Assembly: GCF_012912105.1 (NCBI RefSeq)
Contig: NZ_QMEA01000073.1
Coordinates: forward strand, 1 to 39,111
From: Brasilonema sp. UFV-L1
GTDB lineage: Bacteria > Cyanobacteriota > Cyanobacteriia > Cyanobacteriales > Nostocaceae
Direction: 5' to 3'
Length of the DNA stretch: 39,111 nucleotides
Shown: in pieces, positions 25,091-33,492 of the stretch
Layout of the letters: each line of letters opens with the position of its first letter
Position numbering within the stretch: the first letter of the stretch is position 1
Position numbers and translations under genes: made by a program
Notes under the pieces: model-generated
Databases searched by the model: none
Told to the model about the DNA's origin: nothing
Seen by the model: only the letters and a program-made list of their open reading frames with translations

Positions 25091-25199
25091 CTGTTGCTGC
25101 TCCGAGGGCTATAAGCCCACCGCCAGATGCCTGCGGAGGGAGACCCGCCCGCAGCACTGGCTCATCTGGGCAGCGTCTACGATATGAATTAGAGCAAAA

Positions 25200-27350
25200 G
25201 TTTCCAACGAATCCGATTTCACCCAATCGGTAGGGTCGCAACCGTTGCAGTCACTCTGTTTGTTTCTTTAGGTTTCCAACTAATCCGATTTCACCCAATC
25301 GGTAGGGGTAAAGAACGATACTCTTTACATCATCCAACCACTAAAGTTTCCAACTAATCCGATTTCACCCAATCGGTAGGGCAACTAGCTGCTGCTTCTA
25401 TAGTATTTGTTCTTGTTTCCAACTAATCCGATTTCACCCAATCGGTAGGGAAGAAAAAAACTTCTTCTCCTCAAAAACGTCAAAATGTTTCCAACTAATC
25501 CGATTTAACCTCATCGGTAGGGAGCTCTAAAGGTCAGCTTGAGCAAGTCGATAATGTTATCGAGTTTCCAACTAATCCGATTTCACCCAATCGGTAGGGA
25601 TTACTAGGGTAACAATAGTAGGACATTCTATATCAATAGTTTCCAACTAATCCGATTTCACCCAATCGGTAGGGTTTGGAGTAAAATTTCACACCGAAAT
25701 TAAACTGTGAAAGTTTCCAACTAATCCGATTTCACCCAATCGGTAGGGCGTATTTAGGGTATAAGCAAAATCCTGCATTTCAGGGTTTCCAACTAATCCG
25801 ATTTCACCCAATCGGTAGGGCTGAACCAAAAACATTCCGCAAAAAGGAGTAACTCATGGGTTTCCAACTAATCCGATTTCACCCAATCGGTAGGGTAGAT
25901 CTTGGGTTACATTATTTTGTTGCTCCTGAAAAGTTTCCAACTAATCCGATTTCACCCAATCGGTAGGGGCTGTCGTAGTTTCATCTCACCGCGCAGCTAC
26001 ATTAGTGTTTCCAACTAATCCGATTTCACCCAATCGGTAGGGGCTATCATTATTTCGGACTTCTCAGGAATTGTGAATAAATGTTTCCAACTAATCCGAT
26101 TTCACCCAATCGGTAGGGTGAGCTCTTGCCGTTGAAGTATCAGATACGATGCAACAACGTTTCCAACTAATCCGATTTCACCCAATCGGTAGGGCAGTAG
26201 ATGGTTCAATCTTAAGTGGAGTATATTATCAAGTTTCCAACTAATCCGATTTCACCCAATCGGTAGGGTAGAACCTGGAACTACTTCCCCACGCGTGGAA
26301 GAAAAGTTTCCAACTAATCCGATTTCACCCAATCGGTACGGCCTAGCTGCAGATTGCTACCAGAAGGACAAGAATGGTTTCCAACTAATCCGATTTCACC
26401 CAATCGGTAGGGAACCTAGCGAGGCTAAGACTCCTAAAGCTGGTGAAGAAAGTTTCCAACTAATCCGATTTCACCCAATCGGTAGGGGAGCAAAAATGTC
26501 AGCTAGTTGAGTACCTTCAAATTTGTTTCCAACTAATCCGATTTCACCCAATCGGTAGGGCTACTGGTATGACTCTTGAGGTTTTTCAGCTGCAGGTTTC
26601 CAACTAATCCGATTTCACCCAATCGGTAGGGATTCAAATGGAAGCGAGCAACACTACGGTGTGCAAGAGTTTCCAACTAATCCGATTTCACCCAATCGGT
26701 AGGGCTGACTTTAGAGGAAGCTAGAGAACTAGTTTACCTTGTTTCCAACTAATCCGATTTCACCCAATCGGTAGGGTTGGAGGTGCTGTTGGCTTGGGTT
26801 TTGGTTTAGATGTGGTTTCCAACTAATCCGATTTCACCCAATCGGTAGGGTTGGGATTTGTACTTGTAGCTACCTTTAACAGTGTTTCCAACTAATCCGA
26901 TTTCACCCAATCGGTAGGGGGCAAGTTTTATTTGGTGTCAGCTGCCTTACGACGTTTCCAACTAATCCGATTTCACCCAATCGGTAGGGTTTAGGGTTCT
27001 CAGGCAATCTTTTGCCCAGGACTGTTTCCAACTAATCCGATTTCACCCAATCGGTAGGGGTAGCCTATATTCGTGAAGAGTATGGTCACCACTGGTCTAG
27101 TTTCCAACTAATCCGATTTCACCCAATCGGTAGGGAATACGGAAACCACCGGGGCTGAAGGTACTACTGACCGTTTCCAACTAATCCGATTTCACCCAAT
27201 CGGTAGGGCTATGTCAGTACCACTTGCTTTCGCTCTTTTTTTGTTTCCAACTAATCCGATTTCACCCAATCGGTAGGGTCCTAGCCAAAGGCTAGAGGAG
27301 TTAAAAACCATATCGTTTCCAACTAATCCGATTTCACCCAATCGGTAGGG
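25200..27350 (-). CRISPR. CRISPR array, 30 repeats and 29 spacers, no cas genes in window
   Basis: Thirty 36-base repeats were located one by one, separated by 29 spacers of 33-41 bases with no similarity between them. On the plus strand a repeat starts GTTTCCAACTAATCC and ends CAATCGGTAGGG, with a perfect six-base stem CCGATT/AATCGG around TCACCC. Three repeats vary: the first (25200, T10 to G), the fifth (25487, three changes in the loop and stem) and the sixteenth (26306, GTACGG end). Read on the minus strand the repeat ends in TTGGAAAC, the usual 3' handle form. Variation clusters to the left, so the leader is on the right and transcription runs leftward. No cas1, cas2 or effector gene is present. 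The type cannot be set from the repeat; GAAAC ends are common in I-D and III arrays of cyanobacteria. Confidence 0.98.
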
Positions 27351-27388
27351 AGTTCGTCTAGCAGCCCTTACCCAGTAAAGGTTTTAGC

Positions 27389-27533
27389 CGCCAAATCGAC
27401 ACCACTCTCAAAAACATTATATATCTTGTGCAAAATTGAGCAACATACATACCTCAAACCCTTGCCCGACAAGTAATCGACACCACTCAACAAAAAATAT
27501 AGGGTTTGGTGCGATTTGGCGAGTGGTGTCGAT
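27389..27533. repeat. TCGACACCACTC motif, two direct and one inverted copy
   Basis: TCGACACCACTC occurs at 27396-27407 and 27477-27488, and inverted (GAGTGGTGTCGA) at 27521-27532. The last two form a 13-base stem with a 32-base loop. The first copy is preceded by CGCCAAA; the inverted copy has the same two blocks in swapped order. The spacing of the direct copies is 81 bases. Confidence 0.8.
27416..27443 (-). promoter_or_regulatory. candidate CRISPR array promoter
   Basis: On the minus strand, TATAAT (27416-27421) is preceded at 16 bases by TTGCTC (27438-27443), half matching a -35 box. Transcription would begin near 27409 and reach the first repeat after roughly 60 bases. Confidence 0.4.
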
Positions 27534-27611
27534 GCACCACTTGAAAAGCAATTTTGAGATTCCTCAAACCTGTATGACATAATACTTTGACCTTTTTTGA
27601 ATTCAAAGTTA

Positions 27612-27696
27612 GCTGCCTGCGGCAGGCAGCGAATTTTGAATTTGTTAGCGTAGCGTGCCGTAGGCAGCGTTTGCGCAGCGCCCCCTTAGGGACTAG
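27612..27696. repeat. dispersed palindromic repeats
   Basis: A perfect palindrome GCTGCCTGC-G-GCAGGCAGC (27612-27630) is followed by a copy of the repeat starting GCGTTTGCGCAGCGCCCCC (27667-27696), also found at 19311-19339 (inverted) and inside the second tnpB at 21015-21045. Confidence 0.75.
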
Positions 27697-27920
27697 CGAG
27701 TGACGGTTCTTGGGGAGACTCACTACCAATATAACAATCTGCTCATCAGTTGTGAGATTCTCATTTCCTTCCTCTGTGTCCTGTGTTGTCCTGGTGCGGT
27801 TCATCTCTCACAAATCAAATACGACTGCTATATAGAAATTTCTGAAAATACAAGCTTTTTAGGGTAATCCAAAATCTAAAATTCTTAAACTACTTAAAAA
27901 AATAGATTAGCAATAAAAGT

Positions 27921-29402
27921 TCATAAATTCCAATTTCGTCGCCAGTGAAAAAAGCTTTCCAGAAAGTCTTGCCAAGCAGTATTGCTATTCAACTTTTGTT
28001 GTTTCCAATCTTGTACAATTTTCTCAAAAATCTCTGAAAAACTAGGACACAAAGGAGCTAAATGACCTAAGCCATTGATTTTAATTGTTTGGGCGATCGC
28101 CAAAGCAATGACATTAATCAACTCTATTGCTTGTCCCCCTAAAACTGAAGCTCCTAAAATTTCACCATTGCGTAGGACAATCAGTTTACAGATACCCGTA
28201 GTTTCGTCTTGGATTTGTGCGGCACAAAGTGTTTTAAAAAACTGCTGTAAAACGATAACTTCATCAGGACTGTATTGGCTTTTGGCTTGCGCTTCTGTTA
28301 AACCGACTTGAGCAAACATGGGGTTTGTAAATACTGCCCAAGGAATATGCCGATAATTAACTTTCAATTTAGGGAAAAAGAGCGCATTTTGCAAAGCTAT
28401 TCTTGCTTCGTAATTAGCAATATTAGCGAATTCAAAGCCACCAATGACATCACCACAAGCCCAGATACGGGAATTTGTCGTTTGTAGTTTGTCATTTACG
28501 AGTAAACGATGCTGATTCCATTTAACATCTACCGCTGCCAAATTTAAGGATTCAATATTTGGCTGTTGTGCCATTGCAACGACAATTTCATCTGTTTCAA
28601 TTGCCTTATCTCCTACTTGAAGCCATTTTTTATCGTCTATTTTTCTGACTTGAGTGATTGATGTTTGGATGAAGACGTGTACACCTTCTGCTTCTAAGAC
28701 ACTACAAAGTAGTTGGGCTATTTCTGAATCTATATTAGGAAGAAGATGGCGACGTTCCACAACCAACGTGACATCATAACCGCACCGCGCTAGAGTTTGG
28801 GCTAATTCTATACTTTGGGGCACACCACCAAGAATCACCCATTGTTTTGGAGGTGTAGAACTGCTTAAGACTTGCCATATCTGAGGTATGGTGATAAAGC
28901 CAGTTCTTTGTAATCCTTCAATTTCTGGAATGAGCGGACGAGAACCCATTGCAAGCAAATAAGTGCGTGCGCGTAGTACGCGAGCATCTACAGCAAATGA
29001 CAAATGGGGTGATGATTGAAATTGACCATGACTGACGATGACATCCACTCCTTGAGCCGCGAGAATGGCAAGTGAATCCTGTTCTTGGAGATTGGAAACA
29101 ATGCTGTGAGCATACAGCATTGCTTCAGGAGTTTTTACGGATAGATCGCATTTTTCTGAAGTCTCAACACATGAAGTAAAAAGCCCAAGTCCTTGTGCAT
29201 GATTTAGTTGCTTGCTCAAATGAGTAGTGTGGTTGAGAACGTGGTGATAAATAAAATCATAAGGTGCGTTAACAAAGTTAGACGCACCGTTTGTGATTGG
29301 TTCTACTAAGGCAACTTTGGCTTTTAGTTTAGAAGCACTAAGGGCAGCGTAGCGTCCTGCTAAACTGCCACCAATAATCACGACATCGTAGTCAATAGTC
29401 AC
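27921..29402 (-). CDS. mercuric-reductase-like flavoprotein lacking redox cysteines
   Basis: A 493-residue protein of the pyridine nucleotide-disulfide oxidoreductase class I fold. The FAD-binding start is clear (YDVVIIGGSLAGRYAALSAS), as is the second FAD motif RIWACGDVIGG. The C-terminal dimerisation domain is present (YRHIPWAVFTNPMFAQVGLT, then LGASVLGG). The redox-active Cys-x4-Cys is replaced by Ser41-x4-Ala46 in NGASNFVNAPYDF. The catalytic HPxxSE is changed to CPSFSE (Cys452), and the NAD(P) motif is degenerate (LGGVPQSIELAQ). It is therefore unlikely to be a lipoamide dehydrogenase or mercuric reductase. It probably binds FAD; any catalysis must be different. Start is ATG at 29402. 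It follows the CobD-like gene on the same strand with 104 bases, repeat-containing, between them. Confidence 0.88.
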   Translation of the reverse strand: MTIDYDVVIIGGSLAGRYAALSASKLKAKVALVEPITNGASNFVNAPYDFIYHHVLNHTTHLSKQLNHAQGLGLFTSCVETSEKCDLSVKTPEAMLYAHSIVSNLQEQDSLAILAAQGVDVIVSHGQFQSSPHLSFAVDARVLRARTYLLAMGSRPLIPEIEGLQRTGFITIPQIWQVLSSSTPPKQWVILGGVPQSIELAQTLARCGYDVTLVVERRHLLPNIDSEIAQLLCSVLEAEGVHVFIQTSITQVRKIDDKKWLQVGDKAIETDEIVVAMAQQPNIESLNLAAVDVKWNQHRLLVNDKLQTTNSRIWACGDVIGGFEFANIANYEARIALQNALFFPKLKVNYRHIPWAVFTNPMFAQVGLTEAQAKSQYSPDEVIVLQQFFKTLCAAQIQDETTGICKLIVLRNGEILGASVLGGQAIELINVIALAIAQTIKINGLGHLAPLCPSFSEIFEKIVQDWKQQKLNSNTAWQDFLESFFHWRRNWNL

Positions 29403-29506
29403 GTTATTTGTCCTTGGTTTTTTGTCAATTGTCCTACGCTAACCCGAAGCTGTATGCCTGCGATACAGTTATAGGTTCTATGTCATTTGTCCTTCGTCCT
29501 TGATGA

Positions 29507-30667
29507 CTAGTGACTAGTAACTAATGACAATGATATTGCTTCTAGTAAACGTTGGTTATCTGACAAAGAGCGTACAGCTATCCGAAAATATCTGTCGCCA
29601 AGTTCAGGAAAACTCAGACAATCACGAATGAAAATCTGGTGATGCTTGAGTAATTTTTGCTGCAACTCTAAACTCGATTGCTGTGATTCAACGAGTAAAA
29701 AATTAGCAGCACCTCGCAAGGGTTGTAATCCGGGTTTAGAGGCTAAACCATCGAAGAGTTGGTTTCGTGCTGGTGGTAGCCATGCCCAAGTCTGCTCCTG
29801 AAACTCTTTGTCCTGGAGGACAGCGACGGCTGCTGCTGCTGCCAGGGTATTTACGGGCCAAGGATCGCGCCACGACTGCCAGCATCGCAAACGATCAGGA
29901 TGGGCGATCGCATATCCTAGTCGCAAACCAGGCAAACTGTAGAACTTGGTTAGCGATCGCAAAATGACTAAGTTTGGATATTCCTGCACGACTTGTATCA
30001 GGCTTTGTTCCTCCTCTGGGGGCAGAAAATCCATGAAAGCTTCATCCACCACCACCAAAGCAAATTCTTTGAGGTATGGCAGAATGGCTTCTCGTGAAAA
30101 TAACGCTCCCGTTGGGTTGTGGGGGTTATTCAGTAATAGTCCTTTGTCCTTTGTGGGACCAATCCTGTGGGCGTAAGCGTGTTCCAAAGGGACATAGGGG
30201 GATTTCTTCCCTCCATAGGAAATTGGCATATTCGTGAGAGTGTTTTGTCTTTTGTCAAAAACCATTGACAAATCACTCATGACTAATGACAAGGAAAACT
30301 CCAGTACCTTAGCATGATATGCCGTCAGCGCCCTGTAATAGTCGCCAAAGGCTGGAGTTGTCAGAACTGTTGCGGCTAACTGTGCTAATTCCCGACCTGC
30401 CAGAGAAAGTAATTCTGCTGAACCGTTACCTGGCAAAATCCATTCAGGGGGTAGTTGATGAAAGTGACTGAGAGCAAGTCTCAGTTCACAATAATCAGGG
30501 TCTGGATAATGCTTGAGATGACCCAATTGGGACTCAATTGCCGCGATCGCACTTTTTGGCGGTCCCAAAGGGCTAATGCTTGCAGAAAAATCCAAAATAG
30601 CACTTGGGGGACAGCCAGCTAGTGCTGCTGCCCAGGCAAGATTTCCCCCGTGTGCTGGTTGCCGCAT
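29507..30667 (-). CDS. cobD: CobD/CobC-like PLP-dependent aminotransferase-fold enzyme (threonine-phosphate decarboxylase)
   Basis: A 386-residue fold-type I PLP enzyme related to histidinol-phosphate aminotransferase. The start MRQPAHGGNLAWAAALAG and LDFSASISPLGPP are typical of CobD/CobC, which decarboxylates L-threonine phosphate to give the aminopropanol arm of cobalamin. Key motifs: NGSAELLSLA (phosphate and PLP), LNNPHNPTGALF (Asn), VVVDEAFMDF (Asp208), SLTKFYSLPGLRLGY (PLP-binding Lys241) and FRIAVRS (substrate carboxylate). The protein is about 35-45 residues longer than usual because residues about 127-175 are an insertion coded by repeat-like DNA. The last residues, LSLVTSH, and the stop also come from such a repeat. 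It starts 26 bases after hup on the same strand. No other cobalamin gene is in the window. Confidence 0.82.
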   Translation of the reverse strand: MRQPAHGGNLAWAAALAGCPPSAILDFSASISPLGPPKSAIAAIESQLGHLKHYPDPDYCELRLALSHFHQLPPEWILPGNGSAELLSLAGRELAQLAATVLTTPAFGDYYRALTAYHAKVLEFSLSLVMSDLSMVFDKRQNTLTNMPISYGGKKSPYVPLEHAYAHRIGPTKDKGLLLNNPHNPTGALFSREAILPYLKEFALVVVDEAFMDFLPPEEEQSLIQVVQEYPNLVILRSLTKFYSLPGLRLGYAIAHPDRLRCWQSWRDPWPVNTLAAAAAVAVLQDKEFQEQTWAWLPPARNQLFDGLASKPGLQPLRGAANFLLVESQQSSLELQQKLLKHHQIFIRDCLSFPELGDRYFRIAVRSLSDNQRLLEAISLSLVTSH

Positions 30668-30693
30668 AGAAAAAGAGTGACCTAGAAGAGAAC

Positions 30694-30978
30694 CTAAGAT
30701 TTTGGGGGTGCAACCCTTTCTCTGAAGAGTTTTCCAGCAGAGAAGGCAGGAACCTTTGTTGCTGGAATTTCCATTTTCTCATTGGTTTTGGGATTACGAC
30801 CTTCACGGGCTTTACGTTCCCGTGACTCAAATGATCCAAATCCGACCAATGTGACTTTATCGCCAGAGGAAACTGCTTCGATAATGGTTTCCAAAGCCGC
30901 AGTTAAGACGGCATCTGCTTGCTTTTTGGTAACACTTGCTTTTTCAGATACTGCATCAACTAATTCACCTTTATTCAT
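30694..30978 (-). CDS. hup: HU-family DNA-binding protein
   Basis: A 94-residue histone-like protein that bends and compacts DNA as a dimer. The sequence is canonical: MNKGELVDAVSEKASVTKKQ (helix 1), TLVGFGSFESRERKAREGRN, and the DNA-binding arm NPKTNEKMEIPATKVPAFSA ending in GKLFRERV. The start is ATG at 30978, with AAGGAG (CCTCAAGGAGTTTGACATG) correctly spaced. An upstream ATG at 31032 has no such site and would add an unrelated 18-residue extension. It is probably monocistronic or leads into the CobD-like gene, 26 bases downstream. A 20-base palindrome AAATCTCTGTTCAGAGATTT at 31041-31060, upstream, may be an operator or part of the pilQ 3' end. Confidence 0.97.
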   Translation of the reverse strand: MNKGELVDAVSEKASVTKKQADAVLTAALETIIEAVSSGDKVTLVGFGSFESRERKAREGRNPKTNEKMEIPATKVPAFSAGKLFRERVAPPKS

Positions 30979-31308
30979 GTCAAACTCCTTGAGGTTTACT
31001 TGAGATTGTGTATAGATGCTCCCTAGATGCATCCTTACTGAAATCTCTGTTCAGAGATTTACAAAAGTCGTCTGTAATGAGTATTTATGCTCAAAAAGGC
31101 TGTAATTCCTGTAGAATCGACTTTTCAATGAATCATTCTAAAGTGTCCTAGCCAGAAGTGAACAGATGAAACCATTAATTTATATAGATTTCAGGATTTT
31201 TTGTGAAAATTGGGCAATTGTTTCACTAAAAACCATCTCTTTACTAGGGAAAAATACTTAGTGAAAGCTTCTGTTCCCCACCTCCCCACCTCCCCATTTC
31301 CGATCAAC
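30979..31308. promoter_or_regulatory. region between pilQ and hup
   Basis: Holds the palindrome AAATCTCTG-TT-CAGAGATTT (31041-31060), which should sit in the hup promoter region or serve as the pilQ terminator. It also holds a C-rich tandem repeat CCCCACCTCCCCACCTCCCC (31276-31295) directly after the pilQ stop. No gene seen. Confidence 0.5.
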
Positions 31309-33492
31309 TTAACGCTTCGGCACCTGTAAACCACCACCACGTTCTAGTATTTGCCGCACCTCAGAGCTAGGGGTGTAATTGTACCCAAAAGAGGAGCGCT
31401 CTGAATCATCTAGAATCTGAGGCGTTAGCAACACAATCACTTCATTACGCTGGTTAGTTTTATCTGTTCTTCTAAATAGCGAACCAAGAAGCGGAATATC
31501 ACCCAAGATAGGAATCTTCGTTACGCTTACGCGGTCAGAGTCTTGAATAATACCACTCAGAATTAAAGTTTGACCATCTCGTAAGCGAATCAAACCAGAC
31601 TGAAGTGAGCGTTCTGACACTAAAATAATTTTTCCATTTCCTCTCTCTTCTTCACTTGCAGGTGCGCGGACAGAGGGAGCAACTGATAAAGAGACAAAGC
31701 CGTTATCGTCAATCCGCTCAATTTTCATATTTAGGGTTAAACCGACTTTTTGTTTATCAATTATTTTTTCTGTTCTAGAGCCACTTAGAGTATCGGTTGT
31801 CTTTTCTGTGATGTTTCCTACAACTTCTTGAGTTAAGTTCACCTGCGCTTGTTGACCTTCTTGAACAATTAAAGTTGGATCAGTCAAAATTTTGGCGTTA
31901 CCATTTGTTACCTGAGCTTGCAAACTAACAAGCAAACGTCTAGGAAACTTAAGCAGATTGCCTTGTAGAGGGTTTGGGATTGTTGGAGAGCTGGACACAC
32001 TTTCCCTGACTTCCAAATTACGAGCTGGTCTAGAACCACCAAAATTTAGAATCGCAGCACCACCATCATTAGTAAAAAAATTGTTGCCAATACCAAAGGA
32101 GAAGCTAGTGTTAAAGTTCTTTGTGTTCTGTAAATTAACATCAATAATTTTGACGTTAACAACAACTTGCCGACGGCGGATATCAAGCTGAGTCAGTTGA
32201 GATGTCGCCGTTTCAACCTGCTTGGGAGAACCTATTAAAGTAACGGAATTGGTGCGCTCGTCTCCTAATGCTTGTAAACCTCGAAGTATGGGCGTTAAGT
32301 ATTTGGAGTCCTCAAGACTTAAGCGTTCAATTTTAGTTTCTGTTGTTGTCTGACTTTGTGTGATCGGGTTGACAGTATTGCTACCCACAGGTACAGCAGT
32401 CACATTAGTCACTTGCCTTTCGCGACTGACTGCACTTTCTGCTCCGAAAGCAACCAAAAAGTTGAGTGCTGTGCCCACGGTTACTTGATTGAGTCGCACA
32501 CTACGTATAATCACATCACGGATGGCATTGGGCAGTTTGGCTCCCACAAAAATTGTCCGTCCTTTGCGGTTCGCTTCCAAACCACTCAGGCGCAAGACAT
32601 AGTTAAAAACGTCTTGAACTGACTCGTTTTGTATATCCAACGAGATTGTGGAACTGTCACCCCCAGTAGTATTTTGCTGTTCTTGAGAAGCTTGTTCTGG
32701 TGTTTGTTTTCCTGTGTAAGCCAGGTTAAGACCTGCTGCACGAGCAAGCAGTAACAAAACCTCGCGTACTGGGGCTTCTCGCAACACTAGGCGAGACACT
32801 CGTTCTTGAGTTCCTAGGTCAATGTTACTAGCAGAAGCATCAATATTTGAAATAGCAATATCACCAACTGGTGGTGCAATCGCTTTTGACAAAATAGGCG
32901 GAGTTTGGTTTGTTGACGTGCTTGGTTCTGCTGCTTGTGTAGGTGTGCTGTCAATGCTAATTTGTGTCTTTGGAAGGAAAACGTCTGGCTTTTGACTTGT
33001 TTGAGATGAGTCAGAAATAGGGGGCGCAGTTTGTATTGGTACTGCTTGCGGTGTAGTCGCCCTCACTTGTGTTTCCTTTGTTAGGCTAAAGCCAAGAACT
33101 ATTTTGTTTTGCTGTTGCACCACAGGTTGATTGTTGAGACTGCTGTTGGTTCCAATGACTATCACCTGAATACTATCAGTATCAAGTTGATGAATTGTCA
33201 CTGAGGCAATTCCTGGAGCAGGATTATCTTGGTGGAAACGATTTCCTTTCGGTAAACGTAATTGAGTGTTAGTAATACTTGTGACTAAAATGTTACTTTT
33301 TTTTGTCGTAAAAATTTGTGGGCGCGAACCTGAAGCAGTTTCCAATATGACGTTAATCCCACGATCAACTAGACTTAGCTGCACTCCAGTAATTTGAGTA
33401 GTCTGTTGCGCCCATGTTGGTTGAGCCGCTAAAACAACCATTGCAGCGGCATTTAATACAAAACTACTAGCACTAGCGTGAAGCTGTTTCAC
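31309..33492 (-). CDS. pilQ: type IV pilus secretin PilQ
   Basis: A 727-residue outer-membrane secretin through which type IV pili pass; in cyanobacteria these serve motility and DNA uptake. The signal peptide is MKQLHASASSFVLNAAAMVV followed by cleavage after PTWA. An AMIN domain at about residues 30-135 binds envelope glycan. A Pro/Thr/Gln-rich linker leads to an STN/N0 region (VSRLVLREAPVREVLLLLAR), an N1 domain, then the secretin core. The core motifs VIIQD-type ILSGIIQDSDRVSVTKIPIL and GDIPLLGSLFRR, then NEVIVLLTPQIL, are intact. In most cyanobacteria pilQ follows pilM, pilN and pilO; here those genes are absent upstream (33493-34428 is noncoding), so this copy stands alone. Start is ATG at 33492. 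Confidence 0.95.
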   Translation of the reverse strand: MKQLHASASSFVLNAAAMVVLAAQPTWAQQTTQITGVQLSLVDRGINVILETASGSRPQIFTTKKSNILVTSITNTQLRLPKGNRFHQDNPAPGIASVTIHQLDTDSIQVIVIGTNSSLNNQPVVQQQNKIVLGFSLTKETQVRATTPQAVPIQTAPPISDSSQTSQKPDVFLPKTQISIDSTPTQAAEPSTSTNQTPPILSKAIAPPVGDIAISNIDASASNIDLGTQERVSRLVLREAPVREVLLLLARAAGLNLAYTGKQTPEQASQEQQNTTGGDSSTISLDIQNESVQDVFNYVLRLSGLEANRKGRTIFVGAKLPNAIRDVIIRSVRLNQVTVGTALNFLVAFGAESAVSRERQVTNVTAVPVGSNTVNPITQSQTTTETKIERLSLEDSKYLTPILRGLQALGDERTNSVTLIGSPKQVETATSQLTQLDIRRRQVVVNVKIIDVNLQNTKNFNTSFSFGIGNNFFTNDGGAAILNFGGSRPARNLEVRESVSSSPTIPNPLQGNLLKFPRRLLVSLQAQVTNGNAKILTDPTLIVQEGQQAQVNLTQEVVGNITEKTTDTLSGSRTEKIIDKQKVGLTLNMKIERIDDNGFVSLSVAPSVRAPASEEERGNGKIILVSERSLQSGLIRLRDGQTLILSGIIQDSDRVSVTKIPILGDIPLLGSLFRRTDKTNQRNEVIVLLTPQILDDSERSSFGYNYTPSSEVRQILERGGGLQVPKR

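Larger units (their letters stand above)
24690..25199. other. intergenic region before the CRISPR array
   Basis: Contains a possible 60-residue minus-strand ORF (24755-24937), a solo IS605-type right end (25053-25090), and dispersed repeat pieces at 25112-25170 that resemble the left end of the element at 19395 (shared CGGAGGGAGA and CTGGCTCAT). No recognised gene. Confidence 0.5.
27351..27920 (-). promoter_or_regulatory. CRISPR leader and repeat-rich intergenic region
   Basis: AT-rich region right of the array. It holds two direct copies of a TCGACACCACTC motif and one inverted copy (27389-27533), a candidate promoter (27416-27443) and, farther out, dispersed palindromic repeats (27612-27696). 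Minus-strand ORFs of 70 and 105 residues here consist of these repeats and are not believable genes. Confidence 0.65.

Noticed and set aside
26295..26510. Plus-strand 71-residue ORF
   Set aside because: It is a read-through of CRISPR repeats and spacers (FQLIRFHPIG repeated), not a gene.
25200..27350. Possibility that the array belongs to a CRISPR-associated transposon (type V-K)
   Set aside because: No tnsB, tnsC, tniQ or cas12k gene is present, and the repeat does not resemble the V-K repeats I remember.
27368..27804. Minus-strand ORFs of 70 and 105 residues right of the CRISPR array
   Set aside because: They consist of leader motifs and dispersed repeats; no protein-like pattern or ribosome-binding site.
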